Origin: Clostridium sp.
Lineage (GTDB): Bacteria > Bacillota > Clostridia > Lachnospirales > Lachnospiraceae
Reading direction: 5' to 3'
Length of the DNA: 64,000 nucleotides
Assembly (NCBI GenBank): GCA_031275405.1
Contig: JAISOV010000024.1
Coordinates: 62,001 to 126,000, forward strand
Part shown: one piece after another, positions 11,753 to 20,228 of the stretch
Layout of the letters: each line of letters begins with the position of its first letter
How positions within the stretch are numbered: position 1 is the stretch's first letter
Translations under genes and position numbers: made by a program
The notes under the pieces: model-generated
What the model was told of the DNA's origin: nothing
The model's database searches: none
The model's input: only the letters and a program-made list of their open reading frames with translations

Positions 11753-11779
11753 TTATCGGCAGTCTTGGGACAGAAATTA
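11753..11779 (-). promoter_or_regulatory. Sigma-D (sigma-28) promoter of flaG-fliD-fliS
   Basis: On the minus strand the -35 box TAAT (11776-11779) and a perfect -10 box GCCGATAA (11753-11760) are 15 bases apart, matching TAAA-N15-GCCGATAA with one mismatch. It makes flaG, fliD, fliS and the genes after them class-III flagellar genes. Confidence 0.85.
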
Positions 11780-11823
11780 ACCAGGAAATCAGCTTTTTTA
11801 CAGAAACCGGCTCCTGATCGGAA

Positions 11824-12045
11824 TCAGTTCTTTAACAGCTCTTTCAGGGCTTCCATCCCGTCCGCGGCAGCGGCTTCCTGGTTTTCGGCCTGGATCTGCA
11901 GATAGATTTCCTTGCGGTAGACCGGAACCTCCTTGGGAGCGGCAATGCCGATTTTCACCTGGTCGCCTTTGATGTCCAGGATGGTGATCTCGATATGACT
12001 GCCGATGACCAGCGTCTCGCCTTTTTTTCTGGATAATGCAAGCAT
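11824..12045 (-). CDS. csrA: Carbon storage regulator / translational repressor CsrA
   Basis: CsrA is a small dimeric RNA-binding protein that represses flagellin translation by covering its ribosome binding site; FliW antagonises it. The 73 residues start [15 protein letters not shown] and contain the RNA-binding stretch [12 protein letters not shown] near residue 43. The C-terminal tail (EALKELLKN) is helical, as in Firmicute CsrA. The ATG at 12045 is one base after the fliW stop, so the partners are translationally linked. No flagellin gene is in the window, so the target must lie elsewhere. Confidence 0.95.
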   Translation of the reverse strand: MLALSRKKGETLVIGSHIEITILDIKGDQVKIGIAAPKEVPVYRKEIYLQIQAENQEAAAADGMEALKELLKN

Positions 12046-12046
12046 C

Positions 12047-12517
12047 TTATTCACCCGCCTTCCGTTTGCGCAGGATCTCATAAATCGGGAACTTCACCGG
12101 ATATTTTTCCATATCTACGATCACCTGACAGGCTTTACGCTCTTCCACGTTGACGATGATGGGGCCTTGGAGGTTCACGCTCATGCGCTCCAGTTCGGAG
12201 GGGATATATGCCGTGACCAGCACCAGCAGGTTTTCCGGCGTCAGCTTCCCTACTCCTCTCATCCATTCGTCCTCCACCACCGGGTCATAGTCGGGAGCTA
12301 CCTCCAGAGGATCCATGACGGGCATGGCAAAAGCCGGCTCATCCAAAGACTGCAGCCAGCGGATCCCCGCCCCGTTTCCTTTTTCCTCGTCATGCAGGAG
12401 GGCGAACCGGGTCAGCTGAGGATACCCGATGATACCGTTTTCAAACGTAATGACCTTATCCTCCGCAAGCTCTATTTCTCCGAACACTTTCGTAAGCACT
12501 TTCATCCCTGCGTCCAT
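12047..12517 (-). CDS. fliW: Flagellar assembly factor FliW
   Basis: FliW binds either flagellin or CsrA; when flagellin is exported FliW is released and relieves CsrA repression. The 156 residues show [23 protein letters not shown] at the N-terminus and the [18 protein letters not shown] motif near residue 120. Two ATGs (12517 and 12505) are possible; the second would give the usual MKV beginning. A separate sigma-A promoter (12570-12598) lies in the gap to flgL, suggesting fliW-csrA can be expressed apart from the late operon. Confidence 0.93.
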   Translation of the reverse strand: MDAGMKVLTKVFGEIELAEDKVITFENGIIGYPQLTRFALLHDEEKGNGAGIRWLQSLDEPAFAMPVMDPLEVAPDYDPVVEDEWMRGVGKLTPENLLVLVTAYIPSELERMSVNLQGPIIVNVEERKACQVIVDMEKYPVKFPIYEILRKRKAGE

Positions 12518-12569
12518 CCTTTCCTGCCGCCGGGGAAACTTTCCCTCCCCACCGTCCTTTGCTTGCCTT

Positions 12570-12598
12570 ATTGTCGCATAAAATCAGACGTCATGCAA
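12570..12598 (-). promoter_or_regulatory. Predicted sigma-A promoter of fliW-csrA
   Basis: TTGCAT (12593-12598) and GACAAT (12570-12575) on the minus strand are separated by exactly 17 bases, in the 108-base gap between flgL and fliW. Confidence 0.55.
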
Positions 12599-12625
12599 CC
12601 ACAATCACCGATCATCCGGCCGCAT

Positions 12626-14194
12626 TCAGATATAATTCAATAAGCTTGCCTGCAATATTTTCCCGCTTGCCATCAGCGCCGCCTCATACGTAAACTCCGC
12701 GCTGGTCAGCTGAATGGCCACTTCCGTGACGTCAATGTCCTCATTGGTGCTTTTCAGGGTCTCAAACGTCGTCTTCTGCGTCTTCGTCCTGTTTTCGATC
12801 AGCTCCAGCTTGCTGCCGCGCGTGCCGCAGTTGGTAAGGGCAAGCGAAGTCGCGTCCAGATACCTCTGCATGGAGGTGATCCCGCCCTCGAACATCTTCT
12901 GCACCTTATCCTGCTGGAAAACGAGCGCCTTATTCACTGCATCCAGGCGATCCTGGATCCCGCCCGCAGTACCCGTGTCCGCTTTCTGCAGCAGCTCTTC
13001 CAGGTCTGCGGAAAGCTGTTCCAGGGATGACAGGCTGTCCAGAGCGCCCATCAGTTCCTCGACCTCCCTGCCGATCCCGGGCTGGAAAGCCTCGTCCGCT
13101 CTGGTGTTGATACGGATGGTCTGGTTGAAGCCGACGTCGTACTCGATGACCTGTCTGGTCTCGCCGCTTCCCGCAAGCCCGTAATCGTCCAGATAAGAAG
13201 CGTTGTATTCCACAGAGCCGGACTCCGCGTAGAAATAATGCTCCGGGCGAAGGTCGCCTTTTTTCCACGCGCTCTTTTCATAAGTGACGCGGATCTCCGA
13301 CTCATTGACGCCTGAGGTGGACAGATCGTCCTTTATCGTCATCAGCTGGCTGTAGACAGCCTCGCTCATCAGAAGCTCCCCGGTTTCCGGCACATAGATC
13401 AGCGGCTGCTCCGGCGGCGTATCCCCCACCTGGGAATACGGGTCGTTATAGGAATGGATCATCACCGCCGTTATGGAATCCGAAAAGGCTCCGTCCGCGT
13501 CCTTGCCGAACCGGAGCGTCGGCGGCGGGGTATCGTCGCCATCCTGATAGGCAAGGCGTAGCCGGTGTACTTCATAGGAGGAAATATCCGTTTCTTCCAC
13601 CGGAATAGAGGAATAATTACCGGCATTCATATCCATCAGGCTGACCTTGTTGCCGCCTGCGTCCGTTCCATAGGTATCCACCACCGTGACGGTGTCGATG
13701 GCGGTATTGTCCAGCTGCTCCGTGATGGAATAAAGCTTCGTCTCATCGCCGGTAAAACTTAACGAAGTGTCCGTGCGGTAGCCGGTAAAGACAAAACGCC
13801 CCGCATAGTCCGCGTCCGCCGTGGCATAGACCTCTTCCGCCAGCTTCTTCAGCTCTTCCTGGAGGATCTGGCGGTCGGAAGTAGCCAGCTGTCCGCTGGC
13901 GCCCTTCGTATACTGGTCGATCATGTTCGTGATGACCTGGGAAAGGCTGTTCAGCGCGCCTTCCGTCACTTCCAGCCAGCTGGAGGCGTCCGGGATATTT
14001 TTGCTGTAATACTGGGTGATCTCCGTCACGTCGCTGCGCAGCCGCAGGGAACGAATCGCCGCCACCGGATCGTCCGACGGGCGGTTGATCTTCTTCTGCG
14101 TAGACATCTGGCTGCTCAGCTTGTCCCGGTAGATCTTGTTCGTGTTCATATTCGACAGCTCGTTATTCTGTATGATCTTATTCGTGATCCGCAT
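12626..14194 (-). CDS. flgL: Flagellar hook-associated protein 3
   Basis: FlgL is the second hook-filament junction protein. The N-terminus (MRITNKIIQNNELSNMNTNK, then KINRPSDDPVAAIRSLRLR) and the C-terminus (STNEDIDVTEVAIQLTSAEF, LMASGKILQASLLNYI) form the conserved flagellin-like D0/D1 helices. The 522 residues include a long variable middle (about 150-400). AAAGGAGG lies 4 bases before the ATG. It follows the second flgK by 55 bases in the flgM-flgN-flgK-flgK-flgL order. Confidence 0.95.
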   Translation of the reverse strand: MRITNKIIQNNELSNMNTNKIYRDKLSSQMSTQKKINRPSDDPVAAIRSLRLRSDVTEITQYYSKNIPDASSWLEVTEGALNSLSQVITNMIDQYTKGASGQLATSDRQILQEELKKLAEEVYATADADYAGRFVFTGYRTDTSLSFTGDETKLYSITEQLDNTAIDTVTVVDTYGTDAGGNKVSLMDMNAGNYSSIPVEETDISSYEVHRLRLAYQDGDDTPPPTLRFGKDADGAFSDSITAVMIHSYNDPYSQVGDTPPEQPLIYVPETGELLMSEAVYSQLMTIKDDLSTSGVNESEIRVTYEKSAWKKGDLRPEHYFYAESGSVEYNASYLDDYGLAGSGETRQVIEYDVGFNQTIRINTRADEAFQPGIGREVEELMGALDSLSSLEQLSADLEELLQKADTGTAGGIQDRLDAVNKALVFQQDKVQKMFEGGITSMQRYLDATSLALTNCGTRGSKLELIENRTKTQKTTFETLKSTNEDIDVTEVAIQLTSAEFTYEAALMASGKILQASLLNYI

Positions 14195-14249
14195 AAGGCC
14201 TCCTTTGATCTTCTCGTCCTCCGCAGCCGCAGGGGAACAAGTTCCCGCA

Positions 14250-16223
14250 TCAGACGCCGGTTTCCAGGATCAGCCTGTCATAAATCTCCGACATGGTCTG
14301 CACCATCCTGGACGCCAGGTTATAGCCGTTCTGATATTTCACAAGACTCACCGCCTCTTCGTCCTCGTCCACGCCGGAAACGGAAATCCTCTGGTTCTCA
14401 ATGGTATCCCGCAGGTTGGAGTAGGTGCTGTAAAGCGTATTGGCACGGCTGGCGTTCAAGGTGACGTCCGACAGGACACATTGCAGGAATTCCGAAGCAT
14501 TACAGCCGCGGAAGCTCATCTGGCTCTTATCCGTCACCATGGCGCGCAGTGACTGGAGCAGATCCGACTGCTCCACCCCGTCGTCCGCGTTCAGCCGCGT
14601 TCCCAGCAGCCCGCCGTCATTTTCCAGGGCGGCGCTGACTGCAAAATTGTCCGCCGTCAGGCGCCAGTAGCTGTCATCCGCGGACGACACCCGGAACTCT
14701 ACTTCCTTTTTTGCCTGTTCCAGAGCCTGTTCCGCCGTCCAGGAAGGATCCGCCGCCATCAGCTCCTGCTTCTTCCGCTCCAGGTCGGCCAGATAAGCCT
14801 TATCACCGGCAAAGCCGAACTGCCCGTCTTGGGCCGCCATGTTCCCGGTGAACAGATCCGCCGCCGGATCCCCGTATAAGTCATAGCCGCTGTTTAAGAT
14901 GTCGTTGAATTTCTGGGAAAAGGTACGGATCCACTCATTCATCTGGCTCATATAATAAGGGACGCCTTGGTAATCCAGGCTCGTTCCTACCTTCGCCGTC
15001 TTCCCTGCCCGGTCATTGGTGACGCCCCGCTCATTCAGCGGCGAGCCGGAAAGGGTAAAGGTATAGCGGCAGACCGGATCCCCGTTCGCGTCATAAGTAC
15101 GGCTGTATTCCCAGGAATCATAGTAAAATTCCTGGTTCCCCAGGAGGATGATCCCGCCTTTGTCGGACAGGCTGCACTTGTTCAGATCCTGTAGATAGTC
15201 TTTCGTCACCTCCACCGTCACCGTGTCATGGCTGCCGTCCGCCGTCTGCCCGGTTCCTGTGATCTGCCCGCTGAAGCCGGTTCCGTTGTTCCCGTCGCGC
15301 AGCTGGATCAGCCCTTGCAGCTCTCCGCCCATGGCGCCGTTATACAGGTTGAACTTCTGACCGTCATCCCAGTAGACGTCGTACAGCCCGTCGATGTCCG
15401 TCTGGTTCGTTTTTTCATAAGACGCCCTTGCCGCGCAGCTTAACCCGTTGTATTCTCCGGCGTCCACCAGGATCTGCCCTCCCGCGATCTTGACCAGGAA
15501 GCGGGTGGCCCCGGTCTCCCGGCTCGGGTTGTTACTGTCCACGACGGGCGTTTCCTCGACTTGGACGTCCACGATCTGCGACAGCTCATCCAGCAGGACG
15601 CTCCTGCGGTCGCGCAGCTCGTTGGCCGTACCCACCGCCAGCTCAATGACGTTGATCTGCTGGTTCAGCGCGGCGATCTCGCTCGCCAGGGAAGTAATCG
15701 TGTCCACTTTCAGCTTGATCTCATCGTTTAAGTCTTTCTGCAGGGCCTTCATGTTGCCGGAAACACCGTTGAAATATTCCGCCAGGGAACCGGCATAGCC
15801 GATAAACTGCGTCCTTGCGGCGTTGCCGCTCGGATCCTTCATCAGCGCTTCCAGCGCCGCTGTCATGAGATTGTCAAACACGGAGCCGAACCCGGACACC
15901 CCGTCGTCTGTATAATAGGTCTCAATCTGCTCCATGTAGGTCTGTTTGACGGCGTATTCCCCATAGTCGGTCTGGTTATTCCAGTATTTCCCATCATAAA
16001 ATTCATTCCGGATACGCTCTACCGCCAAGGTCTCCACCCCGGCCCCGGCACAGCCGTAAGTTTCAAACACCCGGATCGCGTTCGCCGCCTGTTGAACGAC
16101 CTGCTGTCTGCTGTACCCTTTGGTCTGCACGTTGGCGATGTTGTTGGAAGTGGTGTTCAGCGCCGCGTTGCTGGCCAGCAGGCCGCTGTACGCAATATTC
16201 AGTCCGAAAAACTGTGATGGCAT
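14250..16223 (-). CDS. flgK: Flagellar hook-associated protein 1, second copy (657 aa)
   Basis: FlgK joins the hook to the filament. This copy begins with the rod/hook-type helix (FFGLNIAYSGLLASNAALNTT, NNIANVQTKGYSRQQV) and ends with VSLVKYQNGYNLASRMVQTM, both strongly conserved. The middle holds a larger D2/D3-like insert than the upstream copy. It begins 18 bases after the first flgK and has a GGAGG site 8 bases before the ATG. The ends are similar but not identical to those of the first copy, so the duplication is old or the two were acquired separately. The two proteins could form a mixed junction or serve different filaments. Confidence 0.93.
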   Translation of the reverse strand: MPSQFFGLNIAYSGLLASNAALNTTSNNIANVQTKGYSRQQVVQQAANAIRVFETYGCAGAGVETLAVERIRNEFYDGKYWNNQTDYGEYAVKQTYMEQIETYYTDDGVSGFGSVFDNLMTAALEALMKDPSGNAARTQFIGYAGSLAEYFNGVSGNMKALQKDLNDEIKLKVDTITSLASEIAALNQQINVIELAVGTANELRDRRSVLLDELSQIVDVQVEETPVVDSNNPSRETGATRFLVKIAGGQILVDAGEYNGLSCAARASYEKTNQTDIDGLYDVYWDDGQKFNLYNGAMGGELQGLIQLRDGNNGTGFSGQITGTGQTADGSHDTVTVEVTKDYLQDLNKCSLSDKGGIILLGNQEFYYDSWEYSRTYDANGDPVCRYTFTLSGSPLNERGVTNDRAGKTAKVGTSLDYQGVPYYMSQMNEWIRTFSQKFNDILNSGYDLYGDPAADLFTGNMAAQDGQFGFAGDKAYLADLERKKQELMAADPSWTAEQALEQAKKEVEFRVSSADDSYWRLTADNFAVSAALENDGGLLGTRLNADDGVEQSDLLQSLRAMVTDKSQMSFRGCNASEFLQCVLSDVTLNASRANTLYSTYSNLRDTIENQRISVSGVDEDEEAVSLVKYQNGYNLASRMVQTMSEIYDRLILETGV

Positions 16224-16240
16224 CCTGCTTTCCTCCCCGC

Positions 16241-17968
16241 TTATACTCCCAGAGTATTGATGATATGCTCGATCATCTGGCTGATGACGTTGATGTAACG
16301 GCTGGACGCGTTATAGGCGCTCTGGAATCTGATCATGCTGGACAGTTCCTCGTCGGAAGACACGCCCACGATCTGTTCCCTCGCGCTCAAGGTGGACTCC
16401 ACCGTAAGCTGCTGGTTCTCGTGGATACTGCGGTATACCGACCCGGAAGTCGCCACCTGGTTGATCAGATCCGTGTAATAATCCACAAAAGTCGTCTTTT
16501 TCTGCACGTTAGGGTTCAGCGTGTAGACTTCCTGCGTGAAAGCGGCTTTCAGCGCCTCCGCCGTCGCCTTGTCCTCCGAGCCGTCTTCTAACCGGAAGCT
16601 GAGCTTGGTAGGCTGCCGCATGAGTTCCTCGTTGATGTTCAGGTTTGCAAGGGAATACAAGGAATCCGCGGCGGCGGCGTCCTCTTCTAGGTAGACCCAG
16701 GACTCCTCTTGGTTCGGGCCGACCGCTTTCTGGTAGCCTTCCGAAGCGTTCTTGGAAAACAGCTGCAAGGGGCTTCCGTCCGCGCCGCGCAGATAGCCGT
16801 CCGGCTCGGAGACCCAGTATTTCACCCCCGTCAGCACCGTGCCGTCCGCCAAGACGACGTCCCCCGTCTGCGGCCCCGCCGCGTCCGCCAGGATCTGGTT
16901 GACCTGGGTGGCGATGTTGTGGATCAGCTGGTCAAACTCCGCCTGGATGTTCATGACCACCGACTGGGAGACCAGGTCGTAGCTCCCGCCCGCTACGTCG
17001 GTATAGTTCGCCCGGTGGTCGCCCCTTGCCAGAAGCATGGCTTTCAGCCCGCCGACGTCCGTATCCAGATCCGATGAGATTTCCTTGTTCAGCGGAAATA
17101 CTTTCGCGTTGGCGATGTCGTAAAGCTTCGTGCCGTCCGGCCTGATCACATAGTCGGCATTTTGCGGCCAGAACGGGGTATAGAAGCCTGTCGTCTCATC
17201 CTGCTGCACTCCGATCTCGAAACAGAAATTGTCCTTGACAAAATCCACGCCCTCTATCTGAACCGACACGTTGCCGAAGTAGTCCTCCGAATAGGAGATG
17301 TTCGCCATCCCCGCCAGTTCGTCCAGAATCTGGTTCCTGGCGTCCTTTAGGTCGTTGGCGTGCTCCACTCCGCCCGCCTCTATGACGCGGATCCGCTCGT
17401 TCAGCTGCACGAGCAGCGTTCCGTACTGGTTGACTGTATCGATCTGCCCTTTGATCCTCTGGTTCAGGTTATCCTGATAGGAACACAGACCCTCGTAGAC
17501 AGAAGACGCCCTCTCCACCAGTTCCGCCGCCCTCTGCACGAACAGATCCTGGGTCACGGCGCTTGCCGGATCCTTTGCCAGCTCCTGCGCGGCGGTCCAC
17601 AGATCCGTGATGGCGGTCTGGAATGGGTTGTCGTTGGTTTCCCCTAACAGGCTTTCCACTTCCTCCAAGGCTTCCGTGGATACTTCATAAAACATGCTCC
17701 GCCCGGATTCCTTGCGGTAGGCCTTATCCAGAAAGACATCCCTGACCTGTTTGACGTTGGTATAAGCGACCCCCAGGCCATACTGCTTGTTCGCGACCGA
17801 CTTGGGGTCAACGGACAGCGTGACATACGACCGGGAAGACAGCTGCACCTGTTGCCTGGTATAGCCCTCCGTGTCCACATTAGAAAGATTATGCGCTGTG
17901 GTGTTCAGCGCATTCTGACTACTCTGTAAGCCGGAGGAACCGATATATAAACTGCTCATCAATGGCAT
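16241..17968 (-). CDS. flgK: Flagellar hook-associated protein 1, first copy (575 aa)
   Basis: The first of two tandem flgK genes. It has the N-terminal signature (SLYIGSSGLQSSQNALNTT, HNLSNVDTEGYTRQQV) and the C-terminal one (MIRFQSAYNASSRYINVISQ, ending IINTLGV). Length is normal for FlgK. GGAAGGTGAG lies about 5 bases before the ATG. It directly follows flgN, the FlgK/FlgL export chaperone gene, in the classical order. Confidence 0.94.
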   Translation of the reverse strand: MPLMSSLYIGSSGLQSSQNALNTTAHNLSNVDTEGYTRQQVQLSSRSYVTLSVDPKSVANKQYGLGVAYTNVKQVRDVFLDKAYRKESGRSMFYEVSTEALEEVESLLGETNDNPFQTAITDLWTAAQELAKDPASAVTQDLFVQRAAELVERASSVYEGLCSYQDNLNQRIKGQIDTVNQYGTLLVQLNERIRVIEAGGVEHANDLKDARNQILDELAGMANISYSEDYFGNVSVQIEGVDFVKDNFCFEIGVQQDETTGFYTPFWPQNADYVIRPDGTKLYDIANAKVFPLNKEISSDLDTDVGGLKAMLLARGDHRANYTDVAGGSYDLVSQSVVMNIQAEFDQLIHNIATQVNQILADAAGPQTGDVVLADGTVLTGVKYWVSEPDGYLRGADGSPLQLFSKNASEGYQKAVGPNQEESWVYLEEDAAAADSLYSLANLNINEELMRQPTKLSFRLEDGSEDKATAEALKAAFTQEVYTLNPNVQKKTTFVDYYTDLINQVATSGSVYRSIHENQQLTVESTLSAREQIVGVSSDEELSSMIRFQSAYNASSRYINVISQMIEHIINTLGV

Positions 17969-17996
17969 GGCTTCTCACCTTCCGTATCTACAAGGC

Positions 17997-18515
17997 TCAT
18001 TGCCTGGCGTCAAACCCGGTCTTCTCCGTCCCCAGGCTGCCGCCCGCGCTGTAGGCGCCCTTGTTGTAGTTGGCAGTCTGCGGCCCACGCTTCATCGCCT
18101 GGATGAGGTTCACGTCAAACTCCACCAGGGTCAGGGCATGAGCCAGCAGTTCCCTGTTCTGCTCGTTCACTTTCCGCAGATCATGAACCGCAGTCCGCAG
18201 ACGGTCATGGACAGCCGCCAGCTGCTGCTGTTCATGGGATCTGCCTGTCAGCATCCGGATCAGATCCGGGATTTTCAGGGTCTCGGCAGCCTTGTTCAAT
18301 ACATTGGCAATATCCGCGGTGACTTCCACGCGCTCCCGTTCCATGCGCTGGATACTGCCTACCACTTCCTGCTCTTCCTCTGTGATGGCCTGTAACCGCG
18401 CCAGGTCGCCCTTGATGATGACCGGCGTCTTCTTTCTGGAAAGCTCCAGCAGTTCTTCATATCTGCCGCTTTCTTTTCCCAGTACGTCGAGCAGATGCTC
18501 CATCAAGCTGGCCAC
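17997..18515 (-). CDS. flgN: Flagellar export chaperone FlgN
   Basis: FlgN keeps FlgK and FlgL soluble before export. The 172 residues are nearly all helical: MEHLLDVLGKESGRYEELLEL, KKTPVIIKGDLARLQAITEEEQEVV and VNEQNRELLAHALTLVEFDVNLI fit the FlgN pattern. The annotated start is a GTG at 18515 with GAGG 7 bases before it; an internal ATG at 18503 is possible. It begins 4 bases after the flgM stop. The tail (TANYNKGAYSAGG) is typical of Firmicute FlgN. Confidence 0.9.
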   Translation of the reverse strand: MASLMEHLLDVLGKESGRYEELLELSRKKTPVIIKGDLARLQAITEEEQEVVGSIQRMERERVEVTADIANVLNKAAETLKIPDLIRMLTGRSHEQQQLAAVHDRLRTAVHDLRKVNEQNRELLAHALTLVEFDVNLIQAMKRGPQTANYNKGAYSAGGSLGTEKTGFDARQ

Positions 18516-18519
18516 GAAA

Positions 18520-18795
18520 CTACCTCATTTCCTGAAATCTGCCCAGAAGCCTCTCCGCGAAGCTCTCGCTGCCGACTTCGTAAGCGCCCTTCTGTATCTT
18601 TTCCTTGATCGGAGCCGTCACCTCGTCCCTGATGTCCGGACTCCCCGCTACAGCCGCTTTTGCCAGCTGGAATTCTTTCCCAAGGCTGCTGATCTGCAAC
18701 TGATCCGCGCCGCTGACGCCCGCGTTCTTCTGGCTCTTCTGCGCCTTATTCGTCTTGTAAAGCTGCTGTATCTGTGTATAAGCCTCTATACGCAT
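18520..18795 (-). CDS. flgM: Negative regulator of flagellin synthesis (anti-sigma-D factor FlgM)
   Basis: FlgM binds sigma-D until the hook is finished. The 91 residues begin MRIEAYTQIQQLYKTNK and contain GADQLQISSLGKEFQLAKAAV and a C-terminal sigma-binding helix (IKEKIQKGAYEVGSESFAERLL). GGAGG lies 8 bases upstream of the ATG at 18795; an ORF extension to 18819 would translate the ribosome binding site. First gene of the late operon, directly under its own sigma-D promoter, giving the usual feedback loop. Confidence 0.92.
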   Translation of the reverse strand: MRIEAYTQIQQLYKTNKAQKSQKNAGVSGADQLQISSLGKEFQLAKAAVAGSPDIRDEVTAPIKEKIQKGAYEVGSESFAERLLGRFQEMR

Positions 18796-18920
18796 ATCGG
18801 CTCCCTCCTTTTTCTCCATTCGGCCAAGCTTCCCTGCTTACATACCGCAGTCGGGAGATCGCGCTGCGTACTTTCCGAATGCGGCGCCTGACGCCCTGTC
18901 ACGCACCTTTCTTATCATAT

Positions 18921-18947
18921 TTATCGGCGGATCGGGAGAATACTTTA
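18921..18947 (-). promoter_or_regulatory. Perfect sigma-D (sigma-28) promoter of flgM operon
   Basis: TAAA (18944-18947) and GCCGATAA (18921-18928) on the minus strand are exactly 15 bases apart, an exact match to the sigma-28 consensus. The start would be near 18914, leaving a leader of about 120 bases before flgM. Confidence 0.92.
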
Positions 18948-19050
18948 GTGATTTTTTATAGTTTGAAGGAAATTTTTGAAAAGGTGAAGCCCGGCGTGAT
19001 CCGGCAGTTTTCCGAACTGGTATTCTGTGATGATTTTACCGCGCCCACTG

Positions 19051-19079
19051 TTCCATTTCACACCGGCATATGGTATACT
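19051..19079 (+). promoter_or_regulatory. Predicted sigma-A promoter of the HD-GYP gene
   Basis: TTCCAT (19051-19056), a 17-base spacer ending in TGG (extended -10), and TATACT (19074-19079), about 75 bases before the ATG at 19155. Confidence 0.6.
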
Positions 19080-19154
19080 ATTTACCAAAAGCATGGATAT
19101 GCATGTCAGGATGATGAAAAAATTCTGTAAAACACAAGCGGAAAGGGAAGACTT

Positions 19155-20198
19155 ATGCAAAATCTATCTGTCTTATCTTTAGAATCGGGCATGGTAGTCG
19201 CTAAGGACGTCCATAGCGGAAAATACGAGCTTCTGATACCCAAGGGAAGCGTGCTGACCGAGGATTCCATCTGGAAACTGAGCAGACATAACGTGACTTC
19301 GGTATACGTGGAGGAACTTTCCGATGAGCTGTCCTCCAAAATCCGCTCCAGCTCGGAATTTCAGGCGTTCACGCAACATTATGAAGCCCAGATAAGCTTT
19401 CTCAAAGACAACCTGAACACCGTCGTCGAGACCCATCTTCCTTTGAGTATCGACAGCCTTGTGAAAAATGTCATGAAACTGCTGCTGTCCTGTGACGGGA
19501 GAGCCAACATCCTGCTGATCCTGGAAAATATGAGGGCGTATGACGATTCGACCTATGCCCATAGCCTGAACGTCGCCCTGCTCTGCAGCCTGATGGCGAC
19601 CTGGCTGAAAATGAGCAAGGAAGATACGGAAATGCTGACTGTCTGCGGTCTGCTGCACGACATCGGGAAACTGCTGATTCCCAATTCCATCACCACCAAG
19701 CCGGCCAAGCTGACCCAGGCGCAGTATGAGGAAATGAAACGCCACCCTTTGTTAGGCTATCAGCTGCTTTATTCCCAGAATATCGACAGCCGTATCTGCG
19801 AGGCCGCCCTCCTGCACCATGAGCGCACTGACGGCAGCGGCTATCCGTTCGGGCGCAAAAGCTGGCAGATTCCCGCCTTCGCAAAGATCGTGGCCATCGC
19901 GGACGTGTATGACGCCATGACGGCAAACCGGGTATACCGAGGCCCTATCTGTCCGTTCAACGTCATCAAAAGTATCGAGGACGAGGCGTTCCAGAAGTAC
20001 GAGGTGGCTTATGTCCTCACTTTCCTGGAACAGGTGGCGATGTCTTATATCAATGACTCCTGCCGTCTGAGCAACGGGCTGCAAGGAAAGATTGTCTACC
20101 TGGATAAACATCACCTGTCACGCCCGACCGTCCAGTGCGGCAGCGAGTATGTGGATCTGACCAAACATCCGGATCTCACGATCGAAGCGATGCTGTAA
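19155..20198 (+). CDS. HD-GYP domain protein, probable cyclic-di-GMP phosphodiesterase
   Basis: A 347-residue cytoplasmic protein. The HD motif (LLHDIGKLLIPN, about residues 161-172) and the GYP motif (LLHHERTDGSGYPFG, about 219-233) with the downstream IVAIADVYDAMTANR are all intact, so hydrolysis of c-di-GMP is likely. The N-terminal 100 residues are a small regulatory domain (ESGMVVAKDVHSGKYELLIPKG) often found on Firmicute HD-GYP proteins. It is transcribed divergently from flgM, sharing a 360-base region with two promoters; the position suggests control of the motile state. AAAGGGAAG precedes the ATG. Confidence 0.9.
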   Translation: MQNLSVLSLESGMVVAKDVHSGKYELLIPKGSVLTEDSIWKLSRHNVTSVYVEELSDELSSKIRSSSEFQAFTQHYEAQISFLKDNLNTVVETHLPLSIDSLVKNVMKLLLSCDGRANILLILENMRAYDDSTYAHSLNVALLCSLMATWLKMSKEDTEMLTVCGLLHDIGKLLIPNSITTKPAKLTQAQYEEMKRHPLLGYQLLYSQNIDSRICEAALLHHERTDGSGYPFGRKSWQIPAFAKIVAIADVYDAMTANRVYRGPICPFNVIKSIEDEAFQKYEVAYVLTFLEQVAMSYINDSCRLSNGLQGKIVYLDKHHLSRPTVQCGSEYVDLTKHPDLTIEAML

Positions 20199-20228
20199 AG
20201 ACGGCGGCTCGGGCGGACTTTGCCCCGC

